64,000 bases of DNA from Blastomyces gilchristii SLH14081 (taxonomy: Eukaryota > Ascomycota > Eurotiomycetes > Onygenales > Ajellomycetaceae). Below, in pieces: positions 59,792 through 64,000 of the stretch (positions are counted from its first letter, which is position 1; every line of letters begins with the position of its first letter). The notes under the pieces are model-generated. The model saw nothing but the letters and a program-made list of their open reading frames with translations, made no database searches and had not been told where the DNA came from. The stretch is from assembly GCF_000003855.2 (NCBI RefSeq), contig NW_003101648.1, positions 225,344-289,343 of the forward strand, read 5' to 3'. Both the position numbers and the translations under genes were made by a program.

Positions 59792-60257
59792 TGTTACAGG
59801 GTCAGAGTGACTGGCAAGCAAGCTTCTATCTGAGAACTCAGTGTTCACTTAACTGTTTAACTGTTTCTCTATTTCTTACGCGTCATTATACATTCAGATA
59901 TCTCAGTGAGTAATCATTTCTAATAAGGAGACAATGAACATTTTTCTAGTATAAGAGGCCTACACTGAATAGATCGGTATAATATATAGATCTTATATAA
60001 CAAAGAGAAAAACATTAGAGAAGGAAAAGAAAGAGAAAGTGTGAGAATCAGCAATTAAAGTGAATATTTATACACATATGTGATGATGTATGCAGTGGAG
60101 CTTCAGGGTGGAAGAATCTATACGCGTTCGTGGCGGCCGAGGATTGGTGATTGAGAATGGCCGAGAATCGGAGTGTACACATGCGAGAATGAAGCGGTTG
60201 AAATCTGTGAAGTGTAACAGAATATTCTATATGATTGATCGGGCGCAGCCTGCCACA
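59792..60257 (-). repeat. gypsy 5' LTR, 466 bp
   Basis: Bounded by TG...CA termini. The first ~180 bp (60,257-60,080) is GC-rich and full of CpG; the rest is AT-rich. A TATAAATA box lies near 60,062-60,075 and a second TATATA near 59,990. The left boundary is sharp because LINE copy B homology stops at 60,258. Confidence 0.7.
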
Positions 60258-63200
60258 ATTAAACAAGATTTTCACTTAAGTTTTATTTCAAATCTTGAAT
60301 TATATATACTCTTCTTTTGTTTCTGCCAGCTTTCATTTCACTTATCTAAACAACATTCATTTATCTTTCTCTTTATAAAAGATCAGAACACTATTTTTTG
60401 CATAGATCTGCTTAATTCTGAACTCTTTTTTACAGCTGAATCAGTCAATTCATTGTCATGAATATTTATATGAGTAGGAACTTAGTGTAGATAAATTATC
60501 AGTTTTGATATTCTTCTCTTTTGAATTTTTAAAACAGAGTTTAAAATCAGTTCAAGATTCATTTAATGATTATAAATCTGACTATTTCTAAGTCTTTTTA
60601 AAGCAGCTTGACTATCAGAGAATATTCATATCTCTTTCAAACTATTTTCTCTTTTATAAGAATTTATTTTAACGAGTTTGAAAGCTTTCATTATTGTAAA
60701 TAGTTCAGTATCGAAGACTTCAGATTCACAGTTCAAATTTCAGAAGTCTGAGACAAAATTGATATTATCTTCAGTGTAAGCAATGTCTGTATCTAATCTA
60801 TTCAAATTCTCATTTTTTGAGCCATCTGAATAAATCAGAATAGAGTCTTTTATATTAATTATAGAGATTCTCTTCAAATGCTGTTTATATTCTCTCTCTT
60901 TAGATAGTTCACTTATTTACAAGTCTATGAGAGATTCAAGCTTTTCTCTTCAGAGAGATATCTTCTCATGATCAACTTTTTCAATATTTAATGAAGAAAA
61001 TTAATTTTTAATCAGTGAGTATAGTCTGTATAGTTGAGAGAATATTTTCTTTGAAGACTTATTTTCATTTCAATCAAGAAATCTATTTCAATTCAGTTCA
61101 TTTTCTGAGTTAATTAATGAAAATGAAGAAGAGACTCTTTCTCTGATTATATAATTTAAGCTCATCTTTATAACTCTCAGAGTATAGTTTATACAGGTCT
61201 TTTCAAATCTAATAGCAGAAGAAAGAATTGAAGCTTCAATTTTCATTACTTTAATAGAAGATGATTTGAATACTCTCAGAATTCTTCTCAAAACTCTGTT
61301 TTACAGACTTTGAAAGAGTTCAGTGAAATTTTCTTGATTATTTCATCAAACTTGAACTTCATAATCAGTTACTGAGATAATACAGGTTATATATAACTGT
61401 CTCATAGTCTGGAAGAATAGACCTCTCTCTGTATTTAATAGTCTGATTATGCTATTTAATAGTCTTTCTATCTTGATAGTTCTTTGTTGAATATAATATT
61501 TAAAATTTAACTTGAAGTTTAATCATACTTCTAATCATTTAATATTCAAACTGGGTTTAATCTCTTTATTTAAAAGAGTTAGATATAGTTCTTTCTCATT
61601 GAATCTAGAAAAGAAATGAATTAACTTAGTTTTATTCATATTAAATTGAATTTGATTGATATCTGCTCTAATAAAGATTTTCTTTACTGCTTTTTCAATC
61701 ACTTCTAAATTCTCTTTGATTGTTTTTGAACTGTAGACTAGATCAATATCATTCATATAACTTAGAGATCTGACTATTTTCATATCTCTATTCTTGAATA
61801 GATATACAGTGTATATTATAAATAAAATGAGTGAGATTAAAGATTCTTACAGTACTTCTATTTTTATCTCAGTCTTATTGTATTTTATTTCATCAAAGAA
61901 TAGTTATATAATTCTTTTAGATATAAAATAGTTAACTTATTTTATTAGAGAAAGTGACAGTTTTAACATCTTCAAAGTCTGAATTAACTTTGACTTTAAA
62001 ACATAATTAAATATATCTTTTATATCAATAAAAACTGCAGTTGAGACTAGATCTTCATACTTTGCTATTTAAATATTATAAATAACTGAGAGAATAGTGT
62101 CAATTACAGAGCATTGTTTTCTATCTCTTATTTATTCACTAAATAGAAGAGAATCATTAATAGAGCTTATAAAAGATAGTTAAGTAGCTATTATTTTTTC
62201 TAAAACCTTTTCTAGACAGTTCAATAGAGATATTACTCTATATAACTTAGAAATTGAAGCTTTTCTATTAGATTTTATAAGAATCACTTCAGTGACTTCT
62301 CTCCAGCATTCAGAATAATACTCATTTTTCAAGAGATTGAAAAAGAGCTCAAAATATTCATTCTTTAAGTAGAAATATGTATTTTGAATGATTAAGTGAT
62401 TAATTGAATCAGGCCCTGCAGCAGTTTTAATTGAACTTGAGAAGATAGCTGACTCTAATTCATCTTGTATAAGTTCAGATTATTCTCAGTCATTTTCATC
62501 AATATAGTTATGAAGTGATATATTCTCTTTATCTGAATTTGAATCTGATGAGTTCTGAAAGAGAATTATGATGAAAGCTTGACATTTTTTCTCAAAAGAG
62601 TTTACTGTATATAATTCATTCTGAAACTTATATTCTAAGGCTGGAAGTTTTGCTACACTTCTTATTTTAGTATAATTAAAAGCTTTAAAAACTTTCTTTT
62701 CTTATGCTTCTTTAAGAAATTTATTCCAGCAGTCTGTTTTAGCTCTTTTAATATCTGAAAAATATTCATTTCTGACAGCTTTGAACTCTTTATCAGATAT
62801 TATATCATTCTTTCAATCTCTTCTAGCAGTAGCTAATTCTTTTCTTTTAGATGAGATATTCTCATTTCATCAAGATTTTGAATACTCAGAAGATTTTCTC
62901 TTTGAAATATTATCTCTAACAGTTGTTAGAATAATAGATGTAATGAGCTACACTCTATTCTTAAGTATTTCATTTGAGATATCTTGATCAGAATTTCAAT
63001 ATAACTTACTCTGTCTTTCAGATTTTAACAGTTTTATACTTTCTTCAACTGCTTTTCAATCAGCTTTTTCAAAGTTAAACTGATTAGAGAGAAGAGAATT
63101 TTCACTTATTTATTTTTCACTCAGTTCAATATTAAATTAAATAATCTCATAATCTGATTCTGATGTCTCATTTGAATCAATAAATCAGTTTACAAGTCTT

Positions 63201-64000
63201 TTTTTTATTAGATTTTATAATATGAAGATTAGATCTATAATAGATTTCTATTTCATGTCTTTTCTAAAGAATGTTTGTTAATCAGACTTATTAATCAAAT
63301 CTATTGAATGCTCAAAGATTCATTTAATCAGATTATCAGCTCTTACTACTCTCTTACATTCTGAATTTCATCAGAGATAATGTGCATTGAAATCTTCTGG
63401 AATTATAGAGTTTCTTGATAAAGTTATGTTCAGAAATCCTCTATTAATTGTTCAGATATTGTTATTTTTCTTCAATGACTTTTTATTATAGATATTTATG
63501 AGCTGTATAATATCAAACTTATTTTCTTTATCTATAATATCACTCACCAGAATATGAGGGTCAGATATGATATCAAATCTTAGATTAAATTGATATCTTG
63601 ATCTCTTTCTTTCATAGATCACTACTCTTGACTTTATCTCAGACTTTTGAGATAGAAAGCAGTAGTAGCTTGAATGAGAAATAATGTATTTTTACTCAGT
63701 ATCAAAATTTGGTTTCTGAAGCAGTATAAAATCAACTTTTTATTCAAATGCAATTTGAAGACAAGAATAAATATAATTTAAGTTTCTATTCACATTATTT
63801 TAAATAAATGTGATTTTTGAAGAGTTTTTAAACTTTTTTTGTTATTTTCATTGTATATTCATACTAAAAGAGAGTAGAGATAGAGTAGAATCTAATCACT
63901 ATCATCAGATAGTAGATTATAACTATTTTAAAAAGTAGGAATTTCAACTGCTTACATTATATCTAGTTTATCATCAGAGTCATTTCTCAATTCTCTAATC
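60258..64000 (-). mobile_element. LINE retrotransposon copy B, inverted, 5' end outside window
   Basis: Inverted relative to copy A. Right window edge matches copy A position about 53,654 (ORF1 tail); left end at 60,258 matches copy A about 57,393, inside RNase H, where the gypsy LTR begins. Lacks the C-terminal zinc finger, 3' hairpin and (AAT)n tail. RT active site reads YMND instead of YVDD at about 61,741-61,760 (Asp to Asn, a G-to-A change). More stops than copy A (TAA, TAG and TGA). Confidence 0.9.

Larger units (their letters stand above)
57768..60257 (-). mobile_element. Ty3/gypsy retrotransposon, 5' part (LTR, gag, protease)
   Basis: Minus-strand element, heavily stopped. LTR 60257-59792 begins TGTGGCAGG and ends CTGTAACA. 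Gag from ATG 59674; TFISDFDIKILEAG and the usual AGG-Q-S-W step (59,090-59,110), ISMLKKTLTFELLQTLIS, then a CCHC zinc knuckle CINCN-x-SEHIAFNC at about 58,711-58,755. Protease-like region 58,500-57,950 (VINNMYNMKVMID, YDLILEL-type strand), then YHEYLDVF (57,923-57,946), GPEVDHSIKL (57,861-57,890) and LYNMSQDELLLLQKTL, which in intact elements lies just before RT. The element is cut there at 57,768, exactly against the (AAT)n tail of LINE copy A. RT, RNase H, integrase and the 3' LTR are absent from the window. Confidence 0.85.
53654..64000. repeat. large inverted repeat (two ~3.74 kb arms, 2.87 kb spacer)
   Basis: Arms are LINE copies A (53,654-57,393, +) and B (60,258-64,000, -), diverged by roughly 10% by eye (sample compared: the endonuclease and RNase H ends). 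The spacer holds copy A's 3' end and the gypsy fragment. Transcribed through, the arms could pair as double-stranded RNA. Confidence 0.85.

Overview
The window is nuclear DNA of a filamentous ascomycete. Genes carry many short introns (GT...AG, branch sites like CTAAC/CTGAC), and the gene set is fungal: MRD1, SDS22, TIM10, RMD5, Clr2, an STB6-like Sin3-complex protein and mitochondrial lysyl-tRNA synthetase. Protein similarity recalled from memory, plus a normal-GC gene space butted against an AT-rich, repeat-filled block, points to Eurotiomycetes, most likely Onygenales of the Blastomyces/Emmonsia type. That placement is inference. All exon models below were read by eye from splice signals and family conservation.

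Region 1-53 kb (gene space). In order: 3' end of an unidentified small protein (+, 1-915); dynein light chain LC8 (-, seven small exons); MRD1 (+); a broken D-xylose reductase (-); an unidentified RRM-like protein (+); SDS22 (-); a Psr1/FCP1-like phosphatase (-); a 3.5 kb gap; a peroxisomal ABCD half-transporter (+); a cytochrome P450 (+); Clr2 (+); a 2-oxoglutarate dioxygenase (-); a stand-alone SRA-YDG protein (+); RMD5/GID2 (-); an STB6-like protein (+); TIM10 (-); mitochondrial LysRS (+); a 79-codon orphan (+); a frameshifted APH-type phosphotransferase pseudogene (-); a GH18 class V chitinase relic (-); and a BTB/POZ protein (+). Several pairs are divergent and may share promoters: LC8/MRD1, dioxygenase/SRA, RMD5/STB6-like, TIM10/LysRS.

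Region 53.3-64 kb is an AT-rich, almost CpG-free transposon block. Two LINE copies (endonuclease, RT, RNase H, C-terminal zinc finger; I/Tad type) lie in inverted orientation (about 53.65-57.4 kb on + and 60.26-64 kb on -). Between them is a 5' part of a Ty3/gypsy element (-): LTR, Gag with a CCHC knuckle, protease, cut just before RT. All are full of in-frame stops. Trp positions appear as TGA, not the TAG expected from classical CpA-directed RIP. The first ~180 bp of the gypsy LTR is GC- and CpG-rich and looks spared.

Functional threads: two likely chromatin factors (Clr2 and an SRA domain protein) lie within 8 kb of each other, in the same window as heavily mutated repeats; and three metabolic or accessory genes (xylose reductase, APH kinase, chitinase) are decayed. 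No wholly new multi-gene system is evident. The most unusual signals are the mutation pattern and architecture of the repeat block and the string of decayed genes.
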